From Sunxiuqinia sp965372405 (GTDB taxonomy: Bacteria; Bacteroidota; Bacteroidia; Bacteroidales; Prolixibacteraceae), in contig CBDVCE010000030.1 in the NCBI GenBank assembly GCA_965372405.1, positions 1 to 53,228 on the forward strand: 53,228 nucleotides of DNA, read 5' to 3'. Of this stretch, positions 1 through 8,673 are shown one piece after another. The notes beneath the pieces are model-generated. The model did not search any database, was not told the DNA's origin, and worked only from the letters and a program-made list of their open reading frames with translations. The translations under genes were made by a program, and so were the position numbers. Positions within the stretch are counted from its first letter, which is position 1. Every line of letters starts with the position of its first letter.

Positions 1-50
1 GGTGTGAGAGGTGCAATGGCAGTCAGTTGGCTGTCATCCACCTACTCGAT
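1..50 (+). mobile_element. 3' end (domain VI) of a group II intron
   Basis: Positions 6-47 fold into the branch-point helix of a group II intron domain VI. Bases 6-8 pair with 45-47 and 9-13 pair with 39-43, leaving A44 bulged between them, as the lariat-forming adenosine is. The helix continues with 16-22 against 31-37 (one G-T pair) around a loop at 23-30. The intron would end near base 50 with the usual A-pyrimidine. Domain V and any intron-encoded reverse transcriptase would lie left of the window, so only this tail can be judged. The fold is seen directly; the assignment rests on the known domain VI shape. Confidence 0.68.
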
Positions 51-115
51 TACCACTTGTAATTAACTTTCATTTATATGAGGTAATTATAAAGAGTAGG
101 TTTCTATGGTTATTG

Positions 116-859
116 TTAAAACATTCCGAGCATTATTAATTTTTTTTCACTACCCTCTTCTTTCAAAATATTTTCCACTACAATATTTAGTTCTTCTTGT
201 GTTTCCGGGAAATAAGAATTTTCATTTATAGAAAAACTATGTTTATCGAAAAATGATTTACCTATCATAAAAAAGTTAACATCTGCATCATCAATGTTAT
301 TATCAGAGACATAAGTCTCAATTTCATTATCTAAATCGATAAAAAAGTTTTCGCTTCTTCCTATCTTTTTAAGAAATGCTTTTTCAGCTTTCATTGTTTT
401 AGCTAATAATAGTTTAGCAAACCAAGGAACGCTTCCATTTGCTGAGCCGTGATAACCTAATACTGAGCCTTCATTTATGGTTGTTTCTTTAGCCGCTAAA
501 ACAATATAATTAAATGCAGATGACATAGCATATTTTTCAACTTCTATTGATATTTCTCTATCGTATATTCTTTCAGCAATAGGGATACTATACCTTACAT
601 CTCCCCCTCCCGACGTAAGTACAATCTTGTTTATTTCGGGATTATTATCCAATATCTCTGTAAATATTTTAGATGTTTCTTTATCAATTTCTCCATCTAT
701 TTTTAAAGTATATTTATCAACAAGTACTATTTTAAAAGATTTCAGTGCGAAATTTTGCGATGCACAAGATGATAATACCATTAATGATATTGAGAGTAAA
801 ATGATAATCTGAAAGCCCCAATTAAAAGTCTGTTTTTTTTGTTTTGAATTTGTATTCAT
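116..859 (-). CDS. ClpP/crotonase-fold lipoprotein (COG3904-like)
   Basis: A 247-aa predicted envelope lipoprotein. Residues 15-31 are hydrophobic and end in the lipobox LSSC with Cys32 as the lipidation site. The middle resembles the ClpP/crotonase fold: SGGGD at 83-87 fits the oxyanion loop, a serine in AMSSA (113/114) sits where ClpP-like proteases carry the nucleophile, and GYHG (His137) sits where the catalytic histidine is found. These spacings suggest a periplasmic serine peptidase of the poorly characterised COG3904 type. The family assignment is from motif layout only, and the substrate is unknown. The gene stands alone beside the group II intron end and has no obvious operon partner. 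Confidence 0.6.
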   Translation of the reverse strand: MNTNSKQKKQTFNWGFQIIILLSISLMVLSSCASQNFALKSFKIVLVDKYTLKIDGEIDKETSKIFTEILDNNPEINKIVLTSGGGDVRYSIPIAERIYDREISIEVEKYAMSSAFNYIVLAAKETTINEGSVLGYHGSANGSVPWFAKLLLAKTMKAEKAFLKKIGRSENFFIDLDNEIETYVSDNNIDDADVNFFMIGKSFFDKHSFSINENSYFPETQEELNIVVENILKEEGSEKKLIMLGMF

Positions 860-1471
860 ATCTAATCCTTAGTTTTTTTATAAGTGGTAACGTATGTGCA
901 ATGTTACTTTTTGTGGTGTATATATATTTGTAATATGTAGGAAAAAATTTCCCATTATACCTGTTAAATTATTGTAATTGGGAATTTAACCTGTGTCGTT
1001 TAGCAAACCATCAATCGTATTTATAACTCCTTGCAAATTATTACTTGCAATATGAGTGTAGAGTTCGGTTGTTTGAATATATAGAATACCAATTCCTGTA
1101 TTAAAATGTATTATTGTGTTACTATGGGGCATTTGTTCGTTTTGTATTTAGCTAGCACAAGTTAGCGTTTTTTATGTATTGTCCAATTACCGATGAATTA
1201 GCTTGTGTTTGCAAAATTCTAGACTTCTCGATCTATCTTTCTATGTAGAAGTGTGATAGCCGGCATAAATGGCGTGGATTGGAATTCTAATCCTCTTTGT
1301 CCTGACACTCTAATATTCATAAAAGTACACTTAAAACCAAAAGTCTATTGTTTTAAACAAAAAACTATGTAAATTAGACATCGGGATTAAGAATGTAGAG
1401 AGCAGATTAACGAACACCCCGAAAGATTGATATACTAGAAAGCCCCGTTCGGTTAATTTTTATAATTGTTG
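860..1471. other. intergenic stretch without a recognisable gene
   Basis: About 600 AT-rich bases between the lipoprotein start and the 21-bp array. All frames are broken by stops. I see no RNA gene, no clear terminator and no protein remnant that I can name. Confidence 0.6.
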
Positions 1472-1639
1472 CTTGACAAAATGCAAATGCAATGGGTACA
1501 AATACAATTGTAACCACCCAAAACATAAATGGAAGTGTGAAAAATGTATTTGTAACGTGTCAAACTAAAAAAGTGGTCTGACAAAACACGATTGTATCGT
1601 GTAAAAATGAAAATGTAATTGGCACAAAGCCAATTGTAA
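1472..1639. repeat. 21-bp tandem array A, eight units
   Basis: Eight consecutive units of exactly 21 bp. Most end in a form of ATTGTAA or ATGTAA and carry a run of A near unit position 7-9, while the first six bases differ in nearly every unit (for example ccaccc, gtgtga, tctgac). On the plus strand, the direction of the next gene, the units translate as heptads with a K..CN pattern (GYKYNCN, CEKCICN) but contain in-frame stops in units 5 and 7. On the minus strand they stay open throughout (GYNCICT, HCICILS; a 65-codon frame over 1453-1650). The array ends 25 bp before the 219-aa gene. It resembles arrays B and C in period and in genomic neighbour but not in sequence. Confidence 0.75.
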
Positions 1640-1664
1640 TTATAAATCAATTTAAATACGAAGT

Positions 1665-2324
1665 ATGGCTACAAAACAAAGATTAACAAATGCTGAAACT
1701 CTTGAGTTATATAGAGTGTCACTTGAAAACGTAGAAAAACAACCTGAAATAGCATTGGCTATGGGTGACTTAGGTTACGATACAGTAAAAATTTCAATCG
1801 GTAAAGATATTCTTAGTAATACGCGACAAGCTTATGATCACAATATAACTGAAGATGATGAATCCTCAGCGGCATATGGTGCTTTTGATGAAAAGCGTGA
1901 ACAGTTGGAAGATTTATATTTCCTTCACCGCAAAAAGGCAAAGGTTGTTTATAGAAATGATGCAATCACTGCCGAAAAATTGGCTATTGCAGGAGCTTTT
2001 CCCCGAACTTATATTAAATGGTTTGAAAATGTGAAGCGTTTTTATACCATCGTAATTGATGACACCGATATTCAAACAAAACTGGTAATACTTAAAATTA
2101 CTACTGAAGAAATTGCAACTGGCTTAAGCCTGATTAGTGAAGTAGAAAGCACCCGGGCTGAATATCTTCGTGAAAAAGGTGAGTCACAAGATGCTACAAA
2201 ATCTAAAGATGCAGCATTTGCAACGCTCGACGACTGGATGAGTGAATTCTTTGCAGTAGCTAAAATCGCACTCGAAGATAAACCCCAACTTCTTGAATCA
2301 TTAGGTAAGCTGGTTCGCAATTAA
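1665..2324 (+). CDS. 219-aa helical protein, two-domain member of the array-associated family
   Basis: I do not recognise a named family. The protein has no signal peptide or membrane segment, is rich in charged residues and Ala/Leu, and is predicted to be all-helical. It looks like two related stretches of about 70-100 aa, each beginning with a G-aromatic or GAF turn (LGYD near 37, GAFP near 110) followed by a long helix. The C-terminal 30 residues align closely with the 214-aa protein encoded at 38671-39315: both share IALEDKPQ and a leucine-rich ending. It is preceded by array A on the same strand and followed by an inverted-repeat element and a terminator, so it is probably monocistronic. 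Function unknown; a scaffold or binding protein is only a guess. Confidence 0.8.
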   Translation: MATKQRLTNAETLELYRVSLENVEKQPEIALAMGDLGYDTVKISIGKDILSNTRQAYDHNITEDDESSAAYGAFDEKREQLEDLYFLHRKKAKVVYRNDAITAEKLAIAGAFPRTYIKWFENVKRFYTIVIDDTDIQTKLVILKITTEEIATGLSLISEVESTRAEYLREKGESQDATKSKDAAFATLDDWMSEFFAVAKIALEDKPQLLESLGKLVRN

Positions 2325-2329
2325 ATCTA

Positions 2330-2427
2330 AGAAACTGTTTAAGTTTTGTTTTTGAGATAGGTTTTTAACGAAGCATGAGGGCTTAAGGCGCAAAAAGATA
2401 CCAAAGGATAAAATTTAAACAGTTTCT
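2330..2427. repeat. inverted-repeat element, copy 1 (internally deleted)
   Basis: Starts with AGAAACTGTTTAA and ends with the inverted TTTAAACAGTTTCT. The sequence between matches the copy at 3486-3647 except for about 64 bp missing from the middle. It carries no open frame, so it looks like a MITE-type non-autonomous element. It begins 5 bp after the stop codon of the 219-aa gene. Confidence 0.75.
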
Positions 2428-2454
2428 AATTATATAGGGTGGTTATTTAATTTT

Positions 2455-2491
2455 AAAAAGATACGGTCTCGAAAGAGCACGTGTCTTTTTA
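2455..2491 (+). terminator. rho-independent terminator
   Basis: AAAAAGATACG pairs imperfectly with CGTGTCTTTTT, and an inner CTC-GAAA-GAG stem has a GAAA tetraloop. The 3' arm ends in a T run. It would end transcription from the 219-aa gene. Confidence 0.6.
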
Positions 2492-2597
2492 TTATCCAAC
2501 ATCAAATAGCTATAAGCTTTTATATTTTTGATAAAACATTAACTTCGTTAAATCCGTTTATTGAATTTGAATGAAGGGGATTGCCTAAAAATAGAAT

Positions 2598-3428
2598 ATG
2601 AGCGAAGTAAAATTAGTGGCCACCGATTTAGATGGTACATTTTTAAAAGATGATAAAACAATTTGCAAGAATGATTTGGATATGCTTGAGGAATTGGGGC
2701 GAAAGCAAATTGTTAGGGTTGCAGCTACAGGTCGAAACCTAAAGAAGGTGAAAGAAGTTATTTCTGCTCATATACCCTTTGATTACATCGCTTTTTCATC
2801 GGGGGCTGGCATTTACGATTGGAAAAACCGACAGTTACTTTCCAGTCAGAACATGAAGAAAGAAACAGCCAATGCTATTTCTGCAATTCTTAAAGAGCGT
2901 GGGCTGGGTTTTCATCTGTTTCGTCAAGTTCCTAATAATTATAAATGTTGGTATTACCGTGGAGGTAGGGAATGTGATGAATTTGAGCGCTATTTCGATT
3001 TTCATAACTCCGTTTCGGAACCCTTGCCCAAGAGTATGCAGGTGAACGAAGATGTTTGTCAGTTTTTGGTAATCTTTCCCAATCCTTCCGAAGAATTTCA
3101 TCAGTTAAAAGAAGACTTGGAAAATCAATTTGATGAAATAAAAGTAATTCGTTCCAGCTCTCCCTTATTAACAGATTATATATGGATGGAAATTTTCCAT
3201 GCCAATGTATCGAAGGGAAATGCTGTTCGGTTTTTATGCGATCATGTGAATGTGCATCCTGAACAAACCTTCGGGATTGGAAACGATTATAATGATCTGG
3301 ATTTATTAGAGTTTACATCACTTTCATACCTGGTTTCCAATGGACCTGACGATATGAAAAGCAGCTATCTTTCTGCTCCCAGCAACGAAGAATGTGCTTT
3401 TAGTTCAAGTTTAAGAAAACATGTGTAA
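2598..3428 (+). CDS. HAD-superfamily phosphatase, Cof type
   Basis: A 276-aa cytoplasmic haloacid dehalogenase-type hydrolase, expected to remove phosphate from sugar phosphates or similar small metabolites. Motif I is DLDGT at residues 10-14 (Asp10 nucleophile, Asp12 acid/base). Motif II is the threonine in AATGR near 43, motif III the lysine in SKGNAV, and motif IV GNDYNDLDLL near 230. Between motifs II and III lies a large insertion, the C2-type cap of the Cof/IIB subgroup. Length is normal for the family. The gene sits alone between two copies of the same inverted-repeat element, with no SD-like site before the ATG. The substrate cannot be read from the sequence. Confidence 0.9.
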   Translation: MSEVKLVATDLDGTFLKDDKTICKNDLDMLEELGRKQIVRVAATGRNLKKVKEVISAHIPFDYIAFSSGAGIYDWKNRQLLSSQNMKKETANAISAILKERGLGFHLFRQVPNNYKCWYYRGGRECDEFERYFDFHNSVSEPLPKSMQVNEDVCQFLVIFPNPSEEFHQLKEDLENQFDEIKVIRSSSPLLTDYIWMEIFHANVSKGNAVRFLCDHVNVHPEQTFGIGNDYNDLDLLEFTSLSYLVSNGPDDMKSSYLSAPSNEECAFSSSLRKHV

Positions 3429-3485
3429 TGAAGTCGATATATTAATTACTCATTCAAAAATAATAAGGCTGAAGCAATTAAACTT

Positions 3486-3647
3486 AGAAACTGTTTAAGT
3501 TTTGTTTTTGAGATAGGTTTTTGATGGATTAAGTTCTCAGGCAAGGCAAAATTGACGCGAATAGCACCGCTATTTAAGAAGATTTTAACGAAGCATTAGG
3601 GCTTAAGATGCAAAAAGATACCAAAGGATAAAATTTAAACAGTTTCT
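3486..3647. repeat. inverted-repeat element, copy 2 (full length)
   Basis: A 162-bp element bounded by AGAAACTGTTTAAG and the inverted TTTAAACAGTTTCT. It contains the 64 bp missing from copy 1, including a small internal palindrome (gaatagcaccgctattt). There is no coding capacity. Together with copy 1 it brackets the HAD gene, which suggests a MITE family in this genome; the mobilising transposase is not in the window. Confidence 0.78.
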
Positions 3648-3728
3648 TAAATCCCTCTTGCTATTGAAAAGGGATAATTAAGATAATTACATTCAAACTA
3701 AACGTATTTAATAAATACAATAAATAAG

Positions 3729-6536
3729 ATGAAACATTTACTAAGTATTCTACTATTGCTTTTTGTGAGTTTTTCTTTTGCACAAACTCCGTTAGAATTA
3801 AATGACCAACTACCAGAAGACCCCGCTGTGAGTAAAGGTGTTTTGGATAATGGAATGACCTATTATGTACGTGCAAACAGTACCCCTAAAAACAGGGCCG
3901 ACTTGTTTTTGGTTGTTCGTGCCGGATCAATTGATGAAGATGATGATCAGCAGGGTTTGGCTCACTTCGCCGAGCATATGGCTTTTAACGGAACGAAAAA
4001 CTTTCCGAAGAATGACTTGATCAAGTATCTCGAATCAATCGGAATGGAATTTGGGCCGGAGATTAATGCCTATACCAGTTTTGATGAAACGGTTTACATG
4101 ATAAAAGTACCGCTAGATAATGATGAGTTTGTTGAGAAAGGGTTACAGGTAATGTACGACTGGGCAAGCCAGGTTACCGATTCGGATGAAGAAGTAAATA
4201 AAGAACGTGGTGTAATTCACGAAGAGTGGCGTGGTGGCCGTGGAGCCAATGAGCGCATGATGCAGCAGTGGTTGCCCGTGTTTTTGCATGATAGTAAATA
4301 TGCCGTGCGTTTGCCAATCGGTAAAATTGATATTGTTGACAATTGTCCTCCTGAAGTTTTAAGAAGGTATCGTAAAGATTGGTATCGTCCCGACTTGCAG
4401 GCGATTATTGTGGTGGGTGACTTTGATCAGCAGCAAATGGTTGAGCGTATTAAAACAAAATTCTCTGAGATTCCCACACCTGTTAATCCTCGTGAGAAAA
4501 AGTATTATGACATTCCCGGTCATGCTGAGACATTGGTTTCGGTTGTAACCGATAAAGAAGCTCAATATCCGATAGCTCAGATTTTTTATAAGCACCAGAT
4601 GAAGATTAATAAGAAAGTTGGTGACTACCGCGAGTCAATTACGCATTCTATTTTTAATGGAATGATTAATAAAAGGCTTCAGGAATTAACCCAATCGGCA
4701 AATCCTCCGTTTATTTATGGTGCTACCAGTTACGATGAATTGTTTGGCCCTTCAAGTGTTTATAGTTCTGTAGCTGTTTGCCAGAATGGTAAAATTGAAG
4801 AAGGTATGAAAGCAGTTTTGTTGGAAAACGAGCGTGTAAAACAATTTGGATTCACACAGACTGAACTTGATCGTCAAAAGAAATCCATGCTTTCATCTAT
4901 GGAGAAGCTTTTTAATGATCGTGATAAGCAAAAGTCGATTGGTTTTGCCAATGAGTATAAACGTAATTTTTTATTGGCTGAAGAGCCTTTCCCCGGAATT
5001 GCAAACGAATACAATTATCACAATACATTTCTTCCTGAGATAAGCCTTGAAGAGGTGAATGCATTGGCTGATAAATGGATCATCGATAAAAATCTGGTTG
5101 TTGTTATTACTGCTCCTGAAATTGAAGGAATGAAAGTTCCTTCTAAAGATGAAGTTTTATCGCTTTTGGAAGAAGTTAAAAAGACAGAAATTGAAGCTTA
5201 TAAAGACGAGGTTGTAGACAAGCCACTTATTGCTGGCGAATTAACTCCCGGCAAAGTGGTGAGTGAGAAAAAGCTTGAAGAGGTTGATGCTGTTGAGTGG
5301 ACTCTTTCTAATGGTGCTGTGGTTGTTGCTAAGAAAACGGATTTTAAAGATGATGAGATTCTCTTTTCATCATACAGTCTGGGTGGTAATTCACAATATG
5401 GTCAGGAAGATGATATCTCTGCCGACATTGCTTCAACCATTATTGATATGAGTGGCATTAGCGAGTTTGATAATGTGACTCTTCAAAAAATGCTTGCCGG
5501 TAAAGTGTTTAGTATTTCTCCGTATTTAGGTGAATTAACTGAAGGTTTTAAAGGAAGTTCTTCCGTTAAGGATATGGAGTCTCTCATGCAGATTTTGTAT
5601 TTATATTTCACCGATATTCGGGTTGATGAAAAAGCTTTTTCATCGTATATGGCTCGTATTTCTGGTGTTCTTGAAAATAAAAAGGCTTCACCAGAGGCCG
5701 CATTTAAAGATACATTTCAGGTGGTTTCTGTAAGTCACCACCCGCGTAAACGGCCAATGGAATTGGAGACTTTGAAAGAAGCAAGCCTGGAAGCAATTAC
5801 CAAAATTGCTCATGAGCGTTTTTCTGATGCCAGTGATTTTAAATTCTTCTTTGTGGGGAATGTTGATTTTGAAACATTAAAACCAATGGTTGAGAAATAC
5901 ATCGGGGCAATTCCTTCTTCTTACAAAAAAGAAAACTGGAAAGACTTGAATATTGAAGCGCCTAAGGGGGTTGTCGAAAAAACAGTTTATCGCGGACAAG
6001 AAGAGAAGAGTGTTCATTATACAGTTTTTCATGGCGATTATGAGTACTCAAAAAGCAATGCATTGAAAGTTGATGCTGCCGGAAAAATCCTGACCACTCG
6101 TTTGTTAGAGGTGGTGAGAGAAGATAAGAGTAGCGTATATTATATTGGTGCAAGTCCATCAGTCGATAGGCTACCAAAAGAGGAGTATAGCGTTGTAATT
6201 TATTATGGCACTGCTCCTGAAAAAGTACAAGAGTTGCAGGATATTGTTTTTGCAGAGATTGAAGATTTCCAAACCAATGGTCCTTCAGAAGAGGAAGTTG
6301 GAAAAGCCAAAGAGAAACTTACTCGTGAGCGTGAAGTGAAATTACGTGAGAATGGTTTCTGGATGGGTTCATTGAAGAATGGCTATCTCTATAATGATGG
6401 CGATTTTAGTGAATTCGGTGAATTCAATAAGCTCGTTGAAGGTCTTACTCCTGAGACTATGAAGTCGGTAATGAATGATTTGTTTAATATGGAGAATTAC
6501 TTCAGTGTGACATTGAAACCTGAAAAAACAGAGTAG
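3729..6536 (+). CDS. M16-family zinc metallopeptidase (insulinase/pitrilysin type)
   Basis: A 935-aa secreted or periplasmic peptidase with a cleavable signal peptide (residues 1-19, ending SFAQ). The inverted zinc motif HxxEH is HFAEH at 79-83, with the remote zinc-ligand glutamate expected in the EEVNKERGVIHEEW helix about 75 residues later. The protein has the usual arrangement of two homologous halves: an active N-terminal M16 unit, an M16_C region, and a second degenerate half without a zinc motif from about residue 515. The size matches Bacteroidota secreted pitrilysins. Such enzymes degrade peptides in the periplasm; the exact substrate is unknown. The gene is monocistronic and is followed at once by a strong hairpin terminator. 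Confidence 0.92.
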   Translation: MKHLLSILLLLFVSFSFAQTPLELNDQLPEDPAVSKGVLDNGMTYYVRANSTPKNRADLFLVVRAGSIDEDDDQQGLAHFAEHMAFNGTKNFPKNDLIKYLESIGMEFGPEINAYTSFDETVYMIKVPLDNDEFVEKGLQVMYDWASQVTDSDEEVNKERGVIHEEWRGGRGANERMMQQWLPVFLHDSKYAVRLPIGKIDIVDNCPPEVLRRYRKDWYRPDLQAIIVVGDFDQQQMVERIKTKFSEIPTPVNPREKKYYDIPGHAETLVSVVTDKEAQYPIAQIFYKHQMKINKKVGDYRESITHSIFNGMINKRLQELTQSANPPFIYGATSYDELFGPSSVYSSVAVCQNGKIEEGMKAVLLENERVKQFGFTQTELDRQKKSMLSSMEKLFNDRDKQKSIGFANEYKRNFLLAEEPFPGIANEYNYHNTFLPEISLEEVNALADKWIIDKNLVVVITAPEIEGMKVPSKDEVLSLLEEVKKTEIEAYKDEVVDKPLIAGELTPGKVVSEKKLEEVDAVEWTLSNGAVVVAKKTDFKDDEILFSSYSLGGNSQYGQEDDISADIASTIIDMSGISEFDNVTLQKMLAGKVFSISPYLGELTEGFKGSSSVKDMESLMQILYLYFTDIRVDEKAFSSYMARISGVLENKKASPEAAFKDTFQVVSVSHHPRKRPMELETLKEASLEAITKIAHERFSDASDFKFFFVGNVDFETLKPMVEKYIGAIPSSYKKENWKDLNIEAPKGVVEKTVYRGQEEKSVHYTVFHGDYEYSKSNALKVDAAGKILTTRLLEVVREDKSSVYYIGASPSVDRLPKEEYSVVIYYGTAPEKVQELQDIVFAEIEDFQTNGPSEEEVGKAKEKLTREREVKLRENGFWMGSLKNGYLYNDGDFSEFGEFNKLVEGLTPETMKSVMNDLFNMENYFSVTLKPEKTE

Positions 6537-6556
6537 TATAATCTCGATATCTTAAA

Positions 6557-6586
6557 AAAGGGCTTGCAGTTTTGCAGGCCCTTTTC
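6557..6586 (+). terminator. rho-independent terminator after the M16 peptidase
   Basis: AAGGGCTTGCA pairs with TGCAGGCCCTT around a short TTT-rich loop and runs into CTTTTCT. It begins about 20 bp after the stop codon. Confidence 0.8.
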
Positions 6587-6708
6587 TGTGCAAATGCAAA
6601 TTATAGAAAGGTCTGGCCAGAAAATTTGGTCTGGGCTAGCGAAGGCGTGAATGATTTGGTATAAATCATGATGCGGGAAGAAGGATGAAATTTTCTTGAC
6701 TTTTTTTG

Positions 6709-6761
6709 AATACTTTTTTGTGTTAAGACAAAAGAGTATTTGGGGTTTGGGGCAAAGCCCC
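6709..6761. repeat. pair of intergenic hairpins
   Basis: AATACTTTTTTGTG and GACAAAAGAGTATT form one stem (6709-6740). Directly next to it, GGGGTTTGGGGCAAAGCCCC (6742-6761) can form a second. The surrounding 6590-6900 has no gene. I have the impression of a dispersed Bacteroidota intergenic repeat, but the window holds only this copy. Confidence 0.4.
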
Positions 6762-6902
6762 ATTAAGATGATATTTGTTCGACGTTTCTTTGTTTTGATT
6801 CATCTGTCCACACGGATTGAGAGCTTATGTTCTAAAGTTGACAACCTAATGTATAATTGATAAGCTCCAATAGATTGATTTATTCCATTATTTAATGTTA
6901 AC

Positions 6903-6932
6903 AAAGGGCTTGCAATAATGCAGGCCCTCTGT
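6903..6932 (-). terminator. terminator of the sulfatase gene
   Basis: On the minus strand, AGGGCCTGCA pairs with TGCAAGCCCT around a 3-4 base loop and is followed by TTTGTT. The stem is nearly the same as the one after the M16 gene on the other strand. Confidence 0.65.
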
Positions 6933-6947
6933 TATATGGTGTATTTC

Positions 6948-8537
6948 CTATTCAGCCCAATCTGCTTTTGGGAAGCTGCGTATATGGCTGTATCGTTTAT
7001 AGCTCTCAAAAATATCAGGATTGCTGGTGTATCTGGGGTCTCCTGTTGCTTGTAAGTAATCATCCATTTGTGTTACAAGTTCGGTAAGCTTTTCCTTGTA
7101 CTCTTCTTTTTGTGCAAGGTCATTTATACAGTAAGGATCTTTCTTAATGTTGAATAATTCGTATTCTGCTCGTTTCCCAACTGCCATTTCAAAGTATGGG
7201 CTTATTGCCGGATTGTCCCTCTTTTCAATTAATACGTCTTTTGTTGGGCAAGGGTCAATGTCGGTATAAGAAAAGTCATACATGCCTTTTTGGGGGTGAA
7301 TTCTTCCGTGCATGGTGTCTGGTGAACCATCTTCCTTTAGCATTTGTGGTGCGCCTGCTGGCCATCGTTCAGCTTTGAAATTTCGAACGAGTAAATAATC
7401 GTGTGTACGCATTGATCGTATTGGATAGCCAAGGTTGTTCCATCTTGATGAAGAGTGTCTCTCTCTGCTCGAAAAGACAAAGTCCTTGGAGTGTTCGGTA
7501 AGTCCGTTTTGTTCTGATAAAAGTGTCTCCTCAATATTCTGACCCGTAATTGGCATCATTCCTTCTGATCCAGTATGTGTCAATGCTAAAATAGTTGGTG
7601 CGATATCGGTGAAGCTGATTAAATCATTAACAGTTCGGTTGGCTTTAATTTTTTCTGGCCAGCTAATAGCCATCGGAACATGAATGCCATATTCATAACC
7701 GTTTGCTTTTGCTCTTGGGAATGCCATGCCGTTATCCGAAGTAACAATAACAATGGTGTTATCCAGTTCTCCAATCTCTTCCAGATGCTTTAATATTTCA
7801 CCAAGATGTTTGTCGAACCATTCAATCTCTACTGCATAGTCGGCCATGTCGCTTTGTACTTCAGTATCATTTGGTAAAAATCCGGGAACCAGAGCATCTT
7901 CAATATCTTTCCCAAGTTTCTTTCCTGAATATTTCTCAAAGAATCGATGTGGTTCTTTAGCTCCATACCAAAAGTAAAAAGGTTGGTCTGTGTCTCTTTC
8001 TTTTAGAAATTGCTTAAAGTTCTCGGCATAATTAGTCCTGCTTATTCCTTTCGCTGGAGGTGCATCAGGTGAGTTTTCCTTATAGACTATTTTGTTGAAT
8101 ACAGGTCCTGCAGGGTTATGCTTCCATCCCGAGCCTTTCCAGTTAAAAGGATCACAGCCTTTTCCTGTGATTCCAATTTTATATCCGGCTTTTTCAAGTA
8201 AGAGTGGAAATGTAACGTATTTACTTGGGAAATCACTGGCATGTTGTCCGGCCTGTTCATTCTGCCAGGGATAGCGTCCTGTGAGTAGTGCCGATCTTGA
8301 AGGTGCGCATCCGGGAGAACCGGCAATGCAATTTGTAAAGTGAATCCCGGATTTTGCAAGCTTGTCGAAGTTTGGCGTTTGAATGAGTGGATCTCCCATT
8401 AAGCTTGTGTGTGCAAAGCTTTGATCGTCACTAATCGCAATCAAAATGTTTGGACGCTTTTGTGTTTTTGGTTTGCTGCACGATGTAATCGTTAGCGAAA
8501 GAAGTAAAATACTCCAGATAAGATGGTTGAGTTTCAT
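6948..8537 (-). CDS. lipoprotein arylsulfatase, family S1
   Basis: A 529-aa type I sulfatase. It begins with a lipoprotein signal ending TITSC (Cys20). SDDQS at 36-40 provides the metal-binding aspartates. The sulfatase signature CxPSR is CAPSR with Cys77, the residue oxidised to formylglycine by a maturase that is not in the window. LLTGRYPWQ follows as usual, and TSDNG near the middle gives the other metal ligands. It removes sulfate esters or N-sulfates, probably from algal or animal glycans; the overall style recalls heparan N-sulfatase-like S1 subfamilies, but the subfamily is uncertain. On the minus strand, upstream of the start, TATATTTG (8557-8564 on the plus strand) fits the Bacteroidota -7 box. 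Confidence 0.9.
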   Translation of the reverse strand: MKLNHLIWSILLLSLTITSCSKPKTQKRPNILIAISDDQSFAHTSLMGDPLIQTPNFDKLAKSGIHFTNCIAGSPGCAPSRSALLTGRYPWQNEQAGQHASDFPSKYVTFPLLLEKAGYKIGITGKGCDPFNWKGSGWKHNPAGPVFNKIVYKENSPDAPPAKGISRTNYAENFKQFLKERDTDQPFYFWYGAKEPHRFFEKYSGKKLGKDIEDALVPGFLPNDTEVQSDMADYAVEIEWFDKHLGEILKHLEEIGELDNTIVIVTSDNGMAFPRAKANGYEYGIHVPMAISWPEKIKANRTVNDLISFTDIAPTILALTHTGSEGMMPITGQNIEETLLSEQNGLTEHSKDFVFSSRERHSSSRWNNLGYPIRSMRTHDYLLVRNFKAERWPAGAPQMLKEDGSPDTMHGRIHPQKGMYDFSYTDIDPCPTKDVLIEKRDNPAISPYFEMAVGKRAEYELFNIKKDPYCINDLAQKEEYKEKLTELVTQMDDYLQATGDPRYTSNPDIFESYKRYSHIRSFPKADWAE

Positions 8538-8640
8538 GAGTGTGAGTTTTGTTGATCAAATATAATATTTTATTCTTTTCGTTGGCGTTAACGGCAAAAA
8601 ACTAGTTAAAGTTTTGCTTTTACAGATAAAATGTATTTAA

Positions 8641-8673
8641 TTTGTTATACAATGTACAATGATGTATAACAAA
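8641..8673. promoter_or_regulatory. perfect 10-bp inverted repeat over the J-domain gene start
   Basis: TTTGTTATAC (8641-8650) is the exact reverse complement of GTATAACAAA (8664-8673), 13 bp apart, with the ATGATG start codons of the next gene between the arms. It could be an operator, for example for the ribbon-helix-helix protein encoded downstream, or an mRNA hairpin hiding the start. The repeat is seen; the role is inference. Confidence 0.5.

Noticed and set aside
1472..1639. CRISPR-like array
   Set aside because: The unit is 21 bp with scattered fixed positions, not a 24-47 bp identical repeat with spacers, and no cas gene is nearby. The same holds for arrays B and C.
1453..1650. 65-codon minus-strand frame as a separate gene
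   Set aside because: It is only array A read in reverse. Openness follows from a unit without stops in a period divisible by three, so it is reported with the array instead.
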